DNA from: Thiorhodovibrio frisius
Lineage (GTDB): Bacteria > Pseudomonadota > Gammaproteobacteria > Chromatiales > Chromatiaceae
Reading direction: 5' to 3'
Length of the DNA: 64,000 bases
NCBI RefSeq assembly: GCF_033954835.1
Contig: NZ_CP121471.1
Span: forward strand, 62,001-126,000
Shown here: one piece after another, positions 35,816 to 45,274 of the stretch
How positions within the stretch are numbered: the first letter of the stretch is position 1
Layout of the letters: each line of letters starts with the position of its first letter
Notes under the pieces: generated by a model
Databases searched by the model: none
What the model was told of the DNA's origin: nothing
What the model saw: only the letters and a program-made list of their open reading frames with translations
Made by a program: the position numbers and the translations under genes

Positions 35816-38028
35816 GCCAACTCCTTCGCCGCCTGCGCGCCCTCCACCCCATCCGGGGCTATGTCGAGCGCCTCACCCCCACCCATGTCGAGGGCTGGGT
35901 GCTGCATCGGGGCGGGCGTCCCATTCGTCTTAGTCTGCACCTTGGGCATCGGCGCTACCCGCTTACCCCGGTATGGTCGCAGCGCTTGGATGTCGCCGCC
36001 CGCGAGGGCGAGCGCTTTGCGCAGGCTGGCTTCTACTGCCGGCTCGATCCCTCGCTGACCGCCGCCGCGCCCTCGGCCGACGCCCAAGCGGCCATCCAGA
36101 TCCGCGCCAACGGTCGCCGTCTGCCCCAAGCGCCCGCCGCCACGGCGGCCCGCGCCGAGCGCCGGCAGCACTGGGCCGCCCTGCGTGCGCTCAACGCTCA
36201 GTTACTCGACCAGCCCGAGGCGGCGGTCTTCCCTCAAGCCTGCGCCATCGAGCGCCAGCTCGGCCTCAGCGCCACGGCCCGCCGCGACTACTGGCGCTCG
36301 ATCATCCCCCTGCTGTGCCAGCAGGGCGAGGGCCAAGCACTCGCCAGCCTGGCCGAGCTACCGGCCTGGTGCGCCGCCGAGCCAACCGCCAGCGCCTGGG
36401 AGCGCTCGCTCGCCCTGGTGCCGCCGGCCCTGCGGAGCGACCAGGCCGGTCTTGCTCAAGCCCTGGACCAGCTGGCGCAACAGCCCGCGCAGGGCTGGCT
36501 CAATACCGAATGCCTCCGCTTCGCCATCGGCCGCCTGCTCGTCACCGACCCAGCCAAGCCCGCCGACCCAAGCCGTCTGGCCGCGCTGCAACAGGCCTTC
36601 CTCGAGCTGCTCGCCGGCATCGGCACCGACGCCTTTTCGCGTCTGTACGACCTGGGCCTGATCGACAGCCTGATCCTCCTGCTGCGCGCCACCCAGGACG
36701 CGCCTCCGGCGCAGCGCGAGGCGCTGATCACGGCCGCCATCCACTGCTACGGCCTCTGCCCCAGCTTCTGGGAACGCCTCGACCGCGCCTGGGTCGCGCA
36801 CCCGGCCGCCTTGGACGCGCCGCTGCAAGCCGCTCAGGCGCAATGGCAGGCGCTGCATGCGGCCTGGTGCGCGCCAGAGCCATCGCCCGCGCAACGCCTG
36901 CACGCCCTCAGTGCACCGCTGCAGGCCTTTGCCCGCTGGGGGGCGGCGGACAGCATCGCCTTTCTGCATCACCTGCTTGGCCCGCTGCACAGCGCGCCCA
37001 CGCCGGTGCCGCCCGAGGCCGAGCCGCTGCTCGCCTTGCTCGACCAACTCAGCCCCGCCGAGCACGAGCGTCGGCGCGGCTGGCACCAGGGCGCCACCCT
37101 CTGGCCCCCTGGCGTGCCGACCCAGGCCGCGCACCGCATCGAGCGCCTGAGTGCGCCGCAGCGCCTCGCTGACCTAGCCGATGCGCCGCTGGTGGTCATC
37201 GCCGTCCTGCGTAACGAAGCGACCCTGCTGCCGCATTTTCTCGCCCACTATCGACAACTGGGCATTCACCGCTTTATCATCATCGACAATGGTTCTGACG
37301 ACGGCAGCCGCGAAACCCTGCTTGTGCAGCCTGATGTCCTGCTCTACCACGCCCCAGGCGAGTATCGGCACGCCCAGTATGGCGTCGCGTGGCAACAAGC
37401 GGCTTTAGGCAATCTCTGTGCGGGGCAATGGACGTTACTTGTGGATGCGGATGAATTCCTGGTCTACCCAGGCTACCCCGAGCGACCGCTGACCCGCCTG
37501 CTGTCCGCGCTCGATGACCAAGGCCGGGATGCGGCGCTCACCCCTCTCATCGATAGGTACCCCCAGGGCGATCTCGCCGACGCTGACTTCAGTCGCCAAG
37601 CGCCGATGCGGGCCGCGCCCTGTCATGATCGCCAGCCCCTGCTGCGCTGGCGCCTCGGTAGCGGGAATTACAGCAATGCCGAAACCCAGCTCAGTGCTTT
37701 GCGTCATCGGCTCCTGCCGGAGGCGGCTCCCAATGCCTTTACGGCCCAAAAATACGCGCTGGTGCGTTATCGGCCCTGGATGCGCTATGCGCAGGGGTTG
37801 CATGATGTGGCCAATGCGCGGGTGGGGGATCTGGGGTTGCGCTTGTTGCACTTTAAGTACCATGCCGGCTTTCGCGAGCGGGTGCGGGTTGAGATCGAGC
37901 GCGGGCAGCATTTTGATGGGGCGCGGGAGTATCAGGGGTATTGGGGGATGGAGCGGGGAGGGTTTTGGGATTCTGAGAAGAGCGTTGAAGGCTGCCGGCT
38001 GCCACTAGCAGCTCAAAAAAACAAATGA
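35812..38028 (+). CDS. Glycosyltransferase with long N-terminal helical region
   Basis: A 738-residue protein from ATG 35812, overlapping the previous stop. Residues ~10-80 form a small beta domain, GYVERLTPTHVEGWVLHRGG ... RLDV ... GFYCRLDP, of the kind seen at the ends of many polysaccharide glycosyltransferases. Residues ~110-460 are Ala/Leu/Gln-rich helices with no known family, perhaps TPR-like. The catalytic C-terminal domain (~460-730) has LVVIAVLRNEATLLPHFLAH, IIIDNGSDDGSRE and LVDADEFLVYPG, and is paralogous to the gene at 33148. GC content is very high here and falls abruptly in the next gene. Confidence 0.8.
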   Translation: MSQLLRRLRALHPIRGYVERLTPTHVEGWVLHRGGRPIRLSLHLGHRRYPLTPVWSQRLDVAAREGERFAQAGFYCRLDPSLTAAAPSADAQAAIQIRANGRRLPQAPAATAARAERRQHWAALRALNAQLLDQPEAAVFPQACAIERQLGLSATARRDYWRSIIPLLCQQGEGQALASLAELPAWCAAEPTASAWERSLALVPPALRSDQAGLAQALDQLAQQPAQGWLNTECLRFAIGRLLVTDPAKPADPSRLAALQQAFLELLAGIGTDAFSRLYDLGLIDSLILLLRATQDAPPAQREALITAAIHCYGLCPSFWERLDRAWVAHPAALDAPLQAAQAQWQALHAAWCAPEPSPAQRLHALSAPLQAFARWGAADSIAFLHHLLGPLHSAPTPVPPEAEPLLALLDQLSPAEHERRRGWHQGATLWPPGVPTQAAHRIERLSAPQRLADLADAPLVVIAVLRNEATLLPHFLAHYRQLGIHRFIIIDNGSDDGSRETLLVQPDVLLYHAPGEYRHAQYGVAWQQAALGNLCAGQWTLLVDADEFLVYPGYPERPLTRLLSALDDQGRDAALTPLIDRYPQGDLADADFSRQAPMRAAPCHDRQPLLRWRLGSGNYSNAETQLSALRHRLLPEAAPNAFTAQKYALVRYRPWMRYAQGLHDVANARVGDLGLRLLHFKYHAGFRERVRVEIERGQHFDGAREYQGYWGMERGGFWDSEKSVEGCRLPLAAQKNK

Positions 38029-38043
38029 TACGACGGACACCTG

Positions 38044-38901
38044 ATGAATATAATTAAGAAACTAAGCGCTAAAAGCTGGCGATCAGAATTTTTTAACTAC
38101 AACCATACGCTTGTCAAGAATCCCACGATGCTCACTGTGGAAGAGTGCAGGATGCTGGCCTATTTGACAGCTAATATCTACAACGGGGGCGAAATCGTAG
38201 AGCTTGGGTCTTTCCTAGGTGGCTCTACTGCGCATCTCGCCTCTGGTTTGAGTTTAAAAAAAATTCCATCTTCTTCACCATTGATTAAAAGCTATGACTT
38301 TTTTGAAATGCAGGAGAAGGACAAAACTAAATACACAGAAAAATATGATTTAATTTCTTTTGATGGGACAAACACTTTAGAAATTGTCAAAGAAATGCTT
38401 GGTTCGCATGCATCATATGTCGAATTTTTCAAAGGCGATATATTGGATTCCGCCTATGAGAAAAAGCAAATTTCAATATTATTCAACGACGCAGCAAAAA
38501 GTTATGAACTCAATGAGCATATCATTAATACATTTTTCCCTAAACTGGAGCCGGGTTCTGTCTTGATACAACAAGATTATTTGCATTATACAAACCCCTG
38601 GGTCATTGCGAGCATGGAGCTAATGGAGGAATATTTTCATTTAGTATCCTGGACTGAGTATAATTCAGTTCTTTTTGTGTGCAAAAAAAATATTCCAACC
38701 AACCCTATTAAAAATTTTGAAACGATACGGACAAGCATGGAGTTTTTATTAGCTCAAGCGATACAGAAGTTTACTGATGTACGTCAGCGAGAAGCGATAG
38801 CGAAGTCAATATTAGGCTTTCGGCAAAACACTAATGTTGAAAAAAGTTGGGCGTTTAATTGTGCCTTCGATGCTAAAGCAGTTAAAGAACTGATAGCATG
38901 A
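38044..38901 (+). CDS. Class I SAM methyltransferase-like protein
   Basis: A 285-residue protein from much more AT-rich DNA than its upstream neighbour. The SAM loop reads IVELGSFLGGSTAHLASGL at residues ~51-69, and ILFNDAAKSYELNEHII and VLIQQDYLHYTNPW follow. This is the pattern of the Methyltransf_24/TylF-like group that methylates sugars or macrolide sugars. It begins 15 bases after the GC-rich glycosyltransferase and starts an AT-rich block that reaches 43.5 kb, which suggests separate acquisition. The substrate is unknown. Confidence 0.72.
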   Translation: MNIIKKLSAKSWRSEFFNYNHTLVKNPTMLTVEECRMLAYLTANIYNGGEIVELGSFLGGSTAHLASGLSLKKIPSSSPLIKSYDFFEMQEKDKTKYTEKYDLISFDGTNTLEIVKEMLGSHASYVEFFKGDILDSAYEKKQISILFNDAAKSYELNEHIINTFFPKLEPGSVLIQQDYLHYTNPWVIASMELMEEYFHLVSWTEYNSVLFVCKKNIPTNPIKNFETIRTSMEFLLAQAIQKFTDVRQREAIAKSILGFRQNTNVEKSWAFNCAFDAKAVKELIA

Positions 38902-39158
38902 TCAGTTTCTATTCTCTACTTTGCAAATACAGGTAATCTTTGTATAAAATCTGGCGGTATATGTTCACGGTACCTAAAGCTTTTGCTGTTCATTTATCGT
39001 GAACGATCTCGAAGTACTCTTTAATAGAGGTGGGATTGCAGGTAGCTATCCAGCTTCACGAGTTGCTCAGGCGCAAGCAACGTCACGCTGCCCGTTTAGT
39101 TCATGCGTTTGAGAGCAATCAGGTTGCGCTAGCCTCTTCAGACGAAATCTCAGATGAA

Positions 39159-39992
39159 ATGGATATAAACATGTCAAATTTACCACATTTCCTTTGTATC
39201 GGCGCGCAAAAAGCAGGTACTAGCTGGCTTTATAAGCAACTTAAGCAACATCCTGAAATCTGGATGCCGCCAGTGAAAGAGTTACACTACTTTGACCACC
39301 TGTTCTGCAAAGGAAATCGCTCTTGGACAACTGGCCACATTCGTAGGGCTGTGTTTGGGTCGTTGAAATGGCATGTTAACCATGGAATAGAGCCGGATTT
39401 CGATTACATTCGATACCTATCTGGCTTGGCGTCAGGGGAGATGTTTACTGAACAATGGTATCGCACTGCCTTTGATCGACCGGGCGCTAAAGGTAAAGTG
39501 ATCGGGGACATAACCCCGGAATATTGCACACTCCCACTAGATGGTGTTCATTATGTTAAGCAGCTGCTTGGCGATAATGTGCGAATTATTTATATAATTC
39601 GCGATCCATATGAGCGGGCGTTATCGCAACTGCGAATGAATGTCGAACGACGTGGTATCGGAGAGTCAAGCTCAATTGATGAATGGTTGGCGGCGGCTGA
39701 TTTTGACGCAATTGAAAATAGAGGAAATTATGCGGAATATATACCGCGATGGAAGAGTGTTTTTGCAAGTGGTCAAGTTAAAATCATGCCATTCGATTTA
39801 ATTAAGGCAGACCCATGCCATTTTCTGAGAGAGCTGGAAAGATTTTTAGAGCTTGAGATTTCACATGAGTATGACTCTGCTAAAGAGCCAGTACATCAGA
39901 CAAAAAAATATAAAATCCCCAGTGTGATATCTGAGAAAATCAGAGAACTCGCTTCAAGCCAAGAAAAATTTTATTCGGATTTGCAGTGCTAA
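39159..39992 (+). CDS. PAPS-dependent sulfotransferase
   Basis: A 277-residue protein from ATG 39159 (ATG 39171 possible; frame open from 39030). It is a textbook member: 5'-phosphosulfate loop CIGAQKAGTSWLYKQLKQHP near residue 14 and 3'-phosphate region IIYIIRDPYERALSQLRMN with the conserved Arg and Ser. A short KPxKELHYFD-like VKELHYFDH also fits heparan N-deacetylase/NodH-like sulfotransferases. It should sulfate a sugar of the surface polysaccharide. Confidence 0.88.
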   Translation: MDINMSNLPHFLCIGAQKAGTSWLYKQLKQHPEIWMPPVKELHYFDHLFCKGNRSWTTGHIRRAVFGSLKWHVNHGIEPDFDYIRYLSGLASGEMFTEQWYRTAFDRPGAKGKVIGDITPEYCTLPLDGVHYVKQLLGDNVRIIYIIRDPYERALSQLRMNVERRGIGESSSIDEWLAAADFDAIENRGNYAEYIPRWKSVFASGQVKIMPFDLIKADPCHFLRELERFLELEISHEYDSAKEPVHQTKKYKIPSVISEKIRELASSQEKFYSDLQC

Positions 39993-40106
39993 GTATATCA
40001 ACTCAAATAATTATTAAGATCATGATAAAATATCTATATAAATCAATATGGTGAATTAATAAAGTAATGAATTTATACTATTGAGGTACTTAGCAGAGTA
40101 AGTAAA

Positions 40107-41879
40107 ATGGCTATTTCTACTCCAGATAAAACCCAAGTTTCTTTCATATCTAATTTATATGAAGATAGCTTGAAGAGTTTTCCTCAGGTACATTTTTTTG
40201 ATCGGGCTTTTTTGCTTTTAAAAGATATAGCGTCTTCTAGTAAAAATCAAAAACTAAAAAGAAAAGCTGCAAATCAAGCAATACAAACTATTGTCCAGAA
40301 AAGAAAGTTTAATTTGCCGGAGGAAGAGGAGATTTTGGCATCATGGGAAAATAGTGAAGAGTTGATGGTTACAATTATATGCACCGCATTTAACCATGGT
40401 AAATATATTGCAGATGCAATTAATGGATTTATTTTCCAAAAAACAAAATATTCATATGAAATAATTATCCATGACGATGCGTCAACAGATACTACACCTG
40501 ATGTCATACTTGAGTATCAGCAAAAATATCCGAATTTAATTAGACCAATCTTACAAAAAGAAAATATTCACTCGAAAGGTAAAAAGCCAGTTCTTGAATG
40601 CCTGAAGATTGCTAAAGGAAAATATATTGCAAATTGTGATGGAGATGATTTTTGGATTATGGATAACAAAATAGAATCTCAGGTATCTATTTTAGAGAAC
40701 AATTCAAATGCTTTTTTTTGTTACCACCAAACTATCTTCATGCATGAAGATCATGAAGAAGCAAACTTTAAGGTTCTTGATCGAATAACCGCTCAGACTG
40801 AAAGATATGAAATTGATTATAAAAATAAAAATCGCGTGATTTTAAGAAAAATAGATTTACCGCGCGCATCAACAAGAATGTTCAGAAACAAAAAATTGCC
40901 ATATGATTATGTAATAAATAAAGTGTTGGCTGGCGACCAAATTCACGCGTCTGCCTCTGCATTGCTAGGAGAAGTTATAGAGATCAAAAATTTTCCTGGA
41001 AGTGTTTTTAGAAAAAATAACGAAAGTACATGGACGCCTTTGCATAAGAATCTGCGAACCATTTATTCTTTTTCAGTTCAAGCTTGGTTGAGTATTCTTT
41101 ACTACGAAATGGGGTATCCACAGTATGCGTTTTATTTTTATAATCGAGCAAAATCAGGTTTGACATCAGTAAACAAGTTGTTAGATAGTTTCGATGGATG
41201 CGGTCACTATATAAAGCATGTTCATGAAGCCATTGAGATTTTGAATAGCCACGATTATCGTAACGTCATCGAAAGAAAATACTTTTGTATTGGCAGAAAT
41301 GATACAGGCACTACTGCATTAAAAAAAGCGTTTGCCCAACTAGGCTTTGCTGTTGGAGATCAAAGGGCCGCTATAGCTTTAGCTGATCAGCACTATTATG
41401 GGGGAAATTTCTCAGAGATTATACTTTACTGCCGTTCTGCACAAGTTTTTCAAGATGCACCGTTCAGTTTTCCAGAAACATTTAAACATTTAGACGCCGC
41501 TTACAAAAACAGCAAATTTGTTTTAACGGTATGTGATGATGCCGAGCAATGGTATAAAAGCTTAATTCGTCGTCATTCTAAGATTTACGGAAAAGAAGGC
41601 AATATTCCTACTGCTGAGAATTTAAAAACCGCAAATTACTATAGAAAAGGATGGGCTTATCATATTGTTAAATTTTATGGAACAAGTGATAAAGACCCTT
41701 ACAACAAAAAAACTCTAATTGATCACTATAATAAATACAACCAAGATGTAATTAATTATTTCAAAGAGCGCTCTAACGACCTTTTAGTGCTCAATTTGGC
41801 TGAAGCGGGTAGCTATAAAAAATTTGTCGAATTTGTGGGTGTTAAATCACCTTTTTATGCCTTCCCTCATGAAAAATGA
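40107..41879 (+). CDS. GT2 glycosyltransferase fused to a sulfotransferase-like domain
   Basis: A 590-residue two-domain protein from AT-rich DNA. Residues ~85-330 are a GT2 domain: MVTIICTAFNHGKYIADAIN, IIIHDDASTDTTPDVI and the DxD-like NCDGDDFWIMDNK. From ~388 a second domain begins ERKYFCIGRNDTGTTALKKAF and continues with ILYCRSAQVFQDAPF, FVLTVCDDAEQWYKSLIRRH. It matches the sulfotransferase-like protein at 47647 (LFCIGYNKTGTTTMAAIL, FILTERDSEEWFNSLCRFH). The catalytic P-loop lysine of that paralogue is Asp here (RNDTGTT), and the 3'-binding ERD is CDD. The second domain may therefore be inactive or bind another ligand. Adding a sugar and modifying it in one protein is the simple reading if it is active. 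Confidence 0.78.
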   Translation: MAISTPDKTQVSFISNLYEDSLKSFPQVHFFDRAFLLLKDIASSSKNQKLKRKAANQAIQTIVQKRKFNLPEEEEILASWENSEELMVTIICTAFNHGKYIADAINGFIFQKTKYSYEIIIHDDASTDTTPDVILEYQQKYPNLIRPILQKENIHSKGKKPVLECLKIAKGKYIANCDGDDFWIMDNKIESQVSILENNSNAFFCYHQTIFMHEDHEEANFKVLDRITAQTERYEIDYKNKNRVILRKIDLPRASTRMFRNKKLPYDYVINKVLAGDQIHASASALLGEVIEIKNFPGSVFRKNNESTWTPLHKNLRTIYSFSVQAWLSILYYEMGYPQYAFYFYNRAKSGLTSVNKLLDSFDGCGHYIKHVHEAIEILNSHDYRNVIERKYFCIGRNDTGTTALKKAFAQLGFAVGDQRAAIALADQHYYGGNFSEIILYCRSAQVFQDAPFSFPETFKHLDAAYKNSKFVLTVCDDAEQWYKSLIRRHSKIYGKEGNIPTAENLKTANYYRKGWAYHIVKFYGTSDKDPYNKKTLIDHYNKYNQDVINYFKERSNDLLVLNLAEAGSYKKFVEFVGVKSPFYAFPHEK

Positions 41880-41883
41880 ATAG

Positions 41884-42240
41884 ACCATCGCCTCAAGGCG
41901 ATGGTATCAGGGAACGGCTAAAGCCGGCGATTTCGGCTAAAGCCGAGCCAGTCCCCGCTAAAGCAGGCTTAAGTCGAAGGGGGCTCCCCCTCCGGGGAAG
42001 CCTCCCCTTCAACGGAGAAGCTGGCATCGTGGTCATGGCACTGGTTGGAAATATACGCTTTGATAATCACGTCCGTCACCTGCCCGCTGCTACGGCAGAA
42101 ATAGCCACGCGCCCAGACATGACGTCCCCAATAGCGTTTTCGAATCTGGGAAAATTCTCGCAACAAAATGTAAGAGCTTTTCCCTTTAAACCTCCCAAAA
42201 AAGAGATGCTAAAGCTTCCGCCTAAAGGCGGGGGTTTTAC
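41884..42240 (-). mobile_element. IS200/IS605-family element remnant
   Basis: The minus strand from ~42195 to 41969 encodes the last ~75 residues of a TnpA (Y1) transposase: FKGKSSYILLREFSQIRKRY, then WGRHVWARGYFCRSSGQVTD. The N-terminal part with the HUH catalytic residues is missing. At one side a perfect 10-bp inverted repeat with a 2-base loop (ACCATCGCCT/AGGCGATGGT, 41884-41905) starts five bases after the previous stop. At the other side CCGCC-TAAA-GGCGG lies at 42218-42231. These fit the subterminal hairpins that IS200/IS605 transposases recognise, so this looks like an internally deleted, non-autonomous element. Confidence 0.75.
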
Positions 42241-42510
42241 CCCTCCCCAGTGGAGACAATAAATCAGGATTAAATGTTTCTCGGCTTTGCGATAGTTAAA
42301 TGGGCCTTGATCGTAAAGTAGGCCAAAACCTAGTTTTACAGTCGGATAAATTCTTTGTGGCTATCGAAATAACAGTTAGGTTAGCTAACTCCAGCGCTGA
42401 CTGGCGCGATTCAGGTACCCCGTCTTATGATCAAGGCCGTTAAATGCATGGCGAAATTTTTGGCGTTTTGACGATAATCACTCACCCTAAGCTGATCTGG
42501 AGGAAATAGC

Positions 42511-43485
42511 ATGTCATTGTTTTTTTTAATGTGTTCGGAGCGATCAGGAAGCAACTTTGTTTCAAAATTACTAAATGGCCATTCAAATATTTGTAGCCCA
42601 TCGACAAAGCACATTATAAATCCCGTTGCTCGAAATTTATTTCGTTATGAGAGACTGAATAAACCTTCTAATTGGAATGAGCTTCTTTGTGATATGAATG
42701 AACTTATGTCAGTACGCTTCTCTGTCTGGAAGAAAACGTTTTCTATAGATGATCTTCATGAACTGGCATCCCCGGGAGATATAAAAACGCTTCTCCAGAA
42801 CATATTTCTTGAAGAAGCGAAAGCCAATGGAAAACAACACGTTTTCATCAAAGAAAACCAGGTATATGAATTTTTGCCATTCTTATTGGTGCATTTCCCT
42901 GAGTCTAAGTATTTATACCAAGTTCGAGATCCAAGAGATATGGCGCTTTCTTGGAAAAAAAATCCCGATCACAGGGGCGGGATCGTAATGGCTGCGAAAC
43001 AGTGGAAAAAAGATCAGCAGCAGAGCATGAAGAATTATTATTTACTAAAAAATCAAAATAAGGCTCACTTTGTAAAATATGAAGCCCTAACCAAAAACAA
43101 TAAAGAAGAAGTTAAGAAAATTATTAAGTTTTTGGGGTTGCCTTTTGATGAAAGCGTATTTAAATTTCATGAAGATGAATTGACGAAGGAAAATGCTGAC
43201 ATGCAAAAAGCATGGAGTAATCTTTCTCTAGGAGTTATTAAAAACAACAGTCAAAAATATGCATCGGAACTATCTTTTGAAGAAATTTCTATAGTCGAAA
43301 AAATTTGTTATTTTGAAATGAAGCATCTGGAGTACCCCATAGAAACTGATTTTAAGAGTCTTGATTTAATTACAGAGCAGGTAATTAATGATTTTCACCG
43401 TTGCGAAATAGAAAAGCTTGATTATTCTCCTTCGGAAGGTGTTGTAGGCAATATGCATGCAAAAGCAAAATTATATCAGAGATAA
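42511..43485 (+). CDS. PAPS-dependent sulfotransferase
   Basis: A 324-residue protein with the 5'-phosphosulfate loop FLMCSERSGSNFVSKLLNGH at residues ~5-24 and the 3'-phosphate motif YLYQVRDPRDMALSWKKN near 134-151. It has a good ribosome site (GGAGG, 8 bases before ATG). It is AT-rich, like the flanking capsule genes, and stands alone between an IS remnant and an aminotransferase gene. The likely role is sulfation of a capsule sugar. Confidence 0.85.
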   Translation: MSLFFLMCSERSGSNFVSKLLNGHSNICSPSTKHIINPVARNLFRYERLNKPSNWNELLCDMNELMSVRFSVWKKTFSIDDLHELASPGDIKTLLQNIFLEEAKANGKQHVFIKENQVYEFLPFLLVHFPESKYLYQVRDPRDMALSWKKNPDHRGGIVMAAKQWKKDQQQSMKNYYLLKNQNKAHFVKYEALTKNNKEEVKKIIKFLGLPFDESVFKFHEDELTKENADMQKAWSNLSLGVIKNNSQKYASELSFEEISIVEKICYFEMKHLEYPIETDFKSLDLITEQVINDFHRCEIEKLDYSPSEGVVGNMHAKAKLYQR

Positions 43486-43630
43486 TATGGCTTCTTAACC
43501 TAGATTGGGGGCGCAATTAAGGCTATAAGTATAGTCATGAATTCCAAAAATATGACGATATAGGATACGCAATAAAAGAGCTTAGCTCGCATTAAAATTT
43601 ATCACCCTAAATATTAAATAAATTAAATAA

Positions 43631-44770
43631 ATGTCCCTGACGCCTTTTCGTCCCCAAGCCCCCATCCTCGTCACCCGCCCCTTCCTCCCCCCCCTGGAGG
43701 AGTCTACCGCGATGCTTGCCGAGATATGGGAAAGCCGCCGCTTGTCCAATGCCGGGCCGCTGCACCAGCAACTCGAATCTGCCCTGGCCGAGTACTTGGG
43801 CGTGCCCTATGTTTGCCTGTTCGCCAACGGCACCCTGGCGCTGCTCACCGCCCTGCAAGCCCTGCGCTTAAACGGCGAGGTCATCACTACCCCCTACAGC
43901 TTCGTCGCCACCACTCATGCGCTCTGGTGGAACAACATCAAGCCGGTGTTCGTCGATATCGAGCCGGACTACTGCCAGCTCGACCCGGAACGCATTGAAA
44001 GCGCCATCACCCCCCAGACCACCGCGCTGCTGCCGGTGCATGTCTATGGCTACCCGGCACCGGTCGCGGCCTATCAGACCATCGCCGATCACTATGGCCT
44101 GGCACTCATCTACGACGCCGCCCATGCCTTTGGCGTGCGTCAGCAGGGCATCTCGGTGCTCACTCACGGTGATCTCAGCATCCTGAGCTTTCATGCCACC
44201 AAGGTCTTCAACACCTTCGAGGGCGGCGCCATCATCTGCCACGATCAGCGCACCAAGACCCGCATCGACTTTCTCAAAAACTTCGGTTTCTCCGGCGAAA
44301 TCCGCGTCGTCGCCCCCGGCATCAACGCCAAGATGAACGAATTCCAGGCCGGCCTCGGGCTGCTGCAACTCAAGCACCTCGACGCCGCGCTGGCCGCCCG
44401 CCGCACCCTGGCCGCGCGCTATCGGGAATTGCTCGGCGACATTCCCGGCATCAGCTGCCTGCACCCCGCCGAGGATTTGGACTACAACGAGGCCTATTTC
44501 CCCATCTTCGTCGATGCAGCGCGCTACGGCAAAAGTCGCGATGACCTCTACGACCACCTGAAAAGCTATAACTACTTTTGTCGGCGTTATTTCTACCCGC
44601 TGATTGCCAGCTTCAACAGCTACAGAGATCTACCAAGCGCGAGTGCCGAAAATCTCCCGATCGCCTTTGCCAAGGCCGAGCAGGTCATCTGCCTGCCGAT
44701 CTATCCAGATTTAGAGGTCGAGCATGTGGAGAATATCGCCGCGATAGTGCGAAACTTTGCGCGTGGTTGA
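43631..44770 (+). CDS. DegT/DnrJ/EryC1/StrS-family sugar aminotransferase
   Basis: A 379-residue PLP enzyme. Features seen are NGTLALLTALQAL (66-78), TTPYSFVATTHALWW, the cofactor aspartate in YDAAHAFG (D162) and the Schiff-base lysine K191 in SFHATKVFNTFEGG. Such enzymes convert keto-sugar nucleotides to amino sugars (for example 4-amino-4,6-dideoxyhexoses). It could use the product of the dehydratase at 479, but the partner genes are far apart. GC content is high again here. Confidence 0.9.
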   Translation: MSLTPFRPQAPILVTRPFLPPLEESTAMLAEIWESRRLSNAGPLHQQLESALAEYLGVPYVCLFANGTLALLTALQALRLNGEVITTPYSFVATTHALWWNNIKPVFVDIEPDYCQLDPERIESAITPQTTALLPVHVYGYPAPVAAYQTIADHYGLALIYDAAHAFGVRQQGISVLTHGDLSILSFHATKVFNTFEGGAIICHDQRTKTRIDFLKNFGFSGEIRVVAPGINAKMNEFQAGLGLLQLKHLDAALAARRTLAARYRELLGDIPGISCLHPAEDLDYNEAYFPIFVDAARYGKSRDDLYDHLKSYNYFCRRYFYPLIASFNSYRDLPSASAENLPIAFAKAEQVICLPIYPDLEVEHVENIAAIVRNFARG

Positions 44771-44784
44771 CGGGGGGAGTCGCC

Positions 44785-45267
44785 ATGACCGAGCTTGAAC
44801 AACTCATCCAATCACACCAGCAACGCGCATTCCCGCCACCCGATGGCGCGGCGCGCAGGGAGCAATGGTTGGGTGAGCTCACACAACTGCTGTCTGAACT
44901 GCAAGAGCAACTGATCGCTGCAGGTGTTCCGCAGGACAACATTCGCCTGTTGGAAGTGCCGCTCAATGAAGATGTCCTTGGTTTCTATGAGGCCCCTGGG
45001 CTGTGTGTCCGTATTGGAACCAGTGAGGTGGTTTTCCAGCCGAAAGGAGCGCGCATTATTGGTGCGCTTGGAAGGCTGTGTGTGATCGGGCCGCGTGGTC
45101 GCGCCAAGCTGATTGCTGATGTGGACGACAATGGAGAGAAGGACGCGCCGCCGTTGCACCACACTCAGGCATGGCGGTGGTTTGTTTACCCCGAGCAGGA
45201 GCGCGGCGGACAATTCCTTTTGACCAAAGACAGTTTGGCACACCTGCTCAAGCTTGTGCTAGGCTAG
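44785..45267 (+). CDS. Hypothetical protein paired with a HEPN protein
   Basis: A 160-residue protein from ATG 44785 (frame open from 44578), 14 bases after the aminotransferase. A predicted helical N-terminus (REQWLGELTQLLSELQEQLI) is followed by a beta-rich part with VRIGTSEVVFQPKGARIIGA and RGRAKLIADVDDNG. I do not recognise the family. It ends seven bases before the HEPN gene, so the two are probably one transcript. As first gene of a pair with a HEPN RNase-like protein it could be the antidote or a sensor; this is an inference. Confidence 0.6.
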   Translation: MTELEQLIQSHQQRAFPPPDGAARREQWLGELTQLLSELQEQLIAAGVPQDNIRLLEVPLNEDVLGFYEAPGLCVRIGTSEVVFQPKGARIIGALGRLCVIGPRGRAKLIADVDDNGEKDAPPLHHTQAWRWFVYPEQERGGQFLLTKDSLAHLLKLVLG

Positions 45268-45274
45268 GGTCGCG

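Noticed and set aside
35973-37172. 399-codon plus-strand open frame inside the 738-residue glycosyltransferase gene
   Set aside because: Arg/Pro/Ala-rich out-of-frame translation of a very GC-rich coding region; the main frame is supported by motifs.
41876-42262. 128-codon plus-strand open frame downstream of the fused glycosyltransferase
   Set aside because: The region encodes an IS200/IS605 TnpA remnant on the opposite strand with end hairpins, so the plus frame is a shadow.
43607-43858. Minus-strand open frame at the start of the aminotransferase gene
   Set aside because: Antisense shadow of a gene with clear PLP-enzyme motifs.
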